Shown piece after piece: positions 6,097 through 8,078 of a DNA stretch of 8,078 nt. The position numbers were made by a program, and so were the translations under genes. Origin of the DNA: Thermoflexus sp. (GTDB lineage Bacteria > Chloroflexota > Anaerolineae > B4-G1 > DUEL01); assembly GCA_028276215.1 (NCBI GenBank), contig JAPYWT010000096.1:1-8078 (forward strand), written 5' to 3'. Below the pieces are notes generated by a model. That model searched no databases. It was not told where the DNA came from and saw only the letters and a list, made by a program, of their open reading frames with translations. The stretch's first letter is position 1. The number at the start of each line of letters is the position of its first letter.

Positions 6097-8078
6097 ATGC
6101 GGGTTGATGGTTATAGCCTGACAGTACATCCTTATCCCGGCGTACAGCGTCCGCTTTACCCCCATCAGGTTGCCATGCTGGATGCCTGGGACGAACACGA
6201 GGCTTTCCTGTTGTTGACCAAAACAGGTAGCGGCAAGACAGCAGCAGCGGCTTTGCCCTTTTTGCTGCGCACAAAAGATCCGGGTTTCCGAGAAGGCGCC
6301 GTGTTTGTCTATCCCACCAATGCCCTCATAGAGGATCAGGAACGCAGCATTCGTCAACTGGCGGAGGTGGAAGGGATTGAAATTGCCTCTCTCACGCCTG
6401 ACACCGTGCAGGAAAAGTACGGATCAGAGCAGGTAGTATTGGTGCGGATAGATGCCGCGCGTCTGGAAGCCTTCGCCAAAGCCTACCGGTTTCGCAAACC
6501 CGATGGAAATTGGGATAAAGGGCGTGCTCTGGCGGAGGTTTTACGCCTGGACAAGCCAAAAATCGCTCTCATTAACCCGGATATTCTTTATCTGGTTTAC
6601 ACCCTGGCGTATCGGCACAGTGCTGAAAGTGTGGCAACGCTGCAAGCCTATCAAACACTGGTCTTTGACGAGTTTCACCTTTACGGCGGAGTGGAACTGG
6701 CACACGCGTTGTTTTTGATTCACCTGGCACAAGCGTTACATACCTTCAAGCGGGTGCTGCTACTTTCTGCCACACCGGACAAGCAAACCCGGATATGGAT
6801 TGAGAAATTGTTACAACCATATGTCATTGATACTAATACTACTACTACGCGCCCACCCAGTGGAAGCCGTCAAGTAGCGTATCCTGTCAATCTGGAGTGT
6901 GTGAATCGCGGCACTGACGTGGTGGCGGTGGCTGGCGCGCAAATTCTAAAGTTGCGCGAAACGTTGCGGGCTTTGCGGGCACAATCTGCCGACCCGGAGT
7001 ACATTCCCGGTGTGGTCATTCTCAACTCAGTCGTTGATGCAATTGAGTTGGAGGATTTTCTGGTGACCAAAGGTTTTGCACGCGAAGAAATTGCCCCGGT
7101 GCGCGGCTTGGTCTCACGGGCGGCGCGCGATGTGCGTGGCAAAACATTGGTGGTCGGGACGTCAGCGATTGAGGTGGGCATTGATTTTAAGTGCGATTAT
7201 CTTATCTTTGAGGCAGGTGATGCCGCCGGATTTATGCAGCGCTTTGGGCGCGTGGGACGGCACCAACCAGGGACAGCCTATCTCTTGGAAAGCAGTCGCG
7301 TGGCCGAGGCACTGAACACGCAAACTCAAATGAGCCGTGATGATTTGGAAAAACAAGTCTATGCCCTCTACGATACAGCCGATGCCCGCCCGTGGTTCGT
7401 GGGCACGGAAATGGGCGTTCTAACCGTCTTTGCACAGGCTAATGCCCTGCGTCGTCGGGCAGAGGAAACGCATCACGCTGAACCGGAACGCATCAGTGCC
7501 ATTTCGAAATGGCTAGACGGGGTATTGGATGAATATGCTGCCAAAATGGGAATAGAGAGTAGGTTACGGCAAGTCCGCAAACGGTACGAACGATTGGCAA
7601 AAGGAAGTAAGTACGAGCAATGGATTCGTGATTACGAAGCCATTGATGCCTTCCGTACATCATTGCCGAGTGTTGATGTATACGATGAGGATGAGGTGGA
7701 GCGACGCGGTTCGCAGTTTGCGATTTACACCGTAGACATCTATACTCTCGTGCGTAAGGCCCACCAGTTCCGCTATAACGACAAAACCCGCAAAATGGTA
7801 GTTACTGGCGGCTGGGGAAAACCCCATCGGGTTTACTTTATGCAAATGTTCAACAATGATGATTGTGGTAGTCTGAAAACCACCGCAGACTACCCCAATA
7901 TGGTATTGTTCCGCGAAGGGCATAAGACTTCGGCTTCATATTCATTTGTCAAACCCAAGCCACATATCTTTATTGTGTTGCCCAAAGAGATGCTCGGTTA
8001 CACCGACTGGCGAATGGCTGTTTTTGAATGCGGGCAGTATATCGTGGCATTTGACGGCGACGCCCTGTTGCTAAGAGA
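6097..8078 (+). CDS. cas3: Cas3 helicase of type I-D (Cas3', no HD domain), 3' end outside the window
   Basis: This is the superfamily 2 helicase that is recruited after target recognition and unwinds DNA for cleavage. The frame is open for 660 codons and continues past the window. Motifs in order: Q-like YPHQ (21-24), Walker A TKTGSGKT (41-48), motif Ia VYPTNALIEDQ (71-81), Walker B DEFH (191-194), motif III SAT (224-226), motif V GTSAIEVGID (354-363) and motif VI QRFGRVGR (381-388). A charged C-terminal region follows. There is no HD nuclease domain at the N-terminus, which begins only about 40 residues before Walker A. This matches I-D, where the nuclease sits in Cas10d. DEFH followed by LYG is typical of the I-D/cyano-type Cas3. 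ATG 6097 has AAGGAGAG (6086-6093) upstream. The gene lies 63 bases behind csc1, after the hairpin, so it may be expressed at a different level from the Cascade genes. All catalytic motifs look intact. Confidence 0.95.
   Translation, partial: MRVDGYSLTVHPYPGVQRPLYPHQVAMLDAWDEHEAFLLLTKTGSGKTAAAALPFLLRTKDPGFREGAVFVYPTNALIEDQERSIRQLAEVEGIEIASLTPDTVQEKYGSEQVVLVRIDAARLEAFAKAYRFRKPDGNWDKGRALAEVLRLDKPKIALINPDILYLVYTLAYRHSAESVATLQAYQTLVFDEFHLYGGVELAHALFLIHLAQALHTFKRVLLLSATPDKQTRIWIEKLLQPYVIDTNTTTTRPPSGSRQVAYPVNLECVNRGTDVVAVAGAQILKLRETLRALRAQSADPEYIPGVVILNSVVDAIELEDFLVTKGFAREEIAPVRGLVSRAARDVRGKTLVVGTSAIEVGIDFKCDYLIFEAGDAAGFMQRFGRVGRHQPGTAYLLESSRVAEALNTQTQMSRDDLEKQVYALYDTADARPWFVGTEMGVLTVFAQANALRRRAEETHHAEPERISAISKWLDGVLDEYAAKMGIESRLRQVRKRYERLAKGSKYEQWIRDYEAIDAFRTSLPSVDVYDEDEVERRGSQFAIYTVDIYTLVRKAHQFRYNDKTRKMVVTGGWGKPHRVYFMQMFNNDDCGSLKTTADYPNMVLFREGHKTSASYSFVKPKPHIFIVLPKEMLGYTDWRMAVFECGQYIVAFDGDALLLR

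Noticed and set aside
6828..6851. Short ACT-rich triplet tract in cas3
   Set aside because: It encodes a short threonine run in an apparent linker after motif III, in frame and without other sign of repeat instability.
7867..7894. 9-base inverted repeat (GGTAGTCTG and CAGACTACC) within cas3
   Set aside because: It lies inside coding sequence, is short, and a match of this length is expected about by chance over 8 kb when loop sizes vary.
1..8078. CRISPR array, tRNA or rRNA gene, or mobile element
   Set aside because: No regularly spaced direct repeats, no RNA gene pattern and no transposase-like frame were seen; the window is almost entirely covered by the cas genes and their regulator.

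Overview
The window holds the interference half of a subtype I-D CRISPR-Cas locus, with all genes on the + strand and packed as one apparent operon. In order: a WYL-domain transcriptional regulator (5' end outside the window), cas10d/csc3 with an N-terminal HD nuclease domain, an unassigned helical 216-residue gene, csc2 (cas7d), csc1 (cas5d), a 63-base gap containing a long perfect hairpin, and an HD-less cas3 helicase that runs off the 3' edge. I see no CRISPR array, cas6, cas4, cas1 or cas2 here; they would be expected outside, probably downstream.

Junctions are tight. The regulator stops 2 bases before cas10d. cas10d and the unassigned gene share an ATGA. The unassigned gene and csc2 overlap by 8 bases. 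csc2 and csc1 are 14 bases apart. Strong AGGAGG-like ribosome binding sites precede each start. The only real break is the csc1-cas3 gap.

How the parts work together (family knowledge applied to this sequence): Csc2 subunits form the backbone along the crRNA, Csc1 caps the 5' end, and Cas10d is the large subunit that carries the DNA-cutting HD site. The separate Cas3 helicase unwinds the target and has no HD domain, as is typical of I-D. The WYL protein is a plausible regulator of the operon. The 216-residue gene is the least explained piece. Its position and helical character suggest a separately encoded small subunit (Cas11d), which in studied I-D systems is instead made by internal translation inside cas10d.

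Organism: GC content is moderate and the Shine-Dalgarno signals are strong. Subtype I-D is found in cyanobacteria, Chloroflexota and archaea. The bacterial-type ribosome binding sites and WYL regulator point to a bacterium, perhaps Chloroflexota, but the window has no phylogenetic marker and this is a weak guess.
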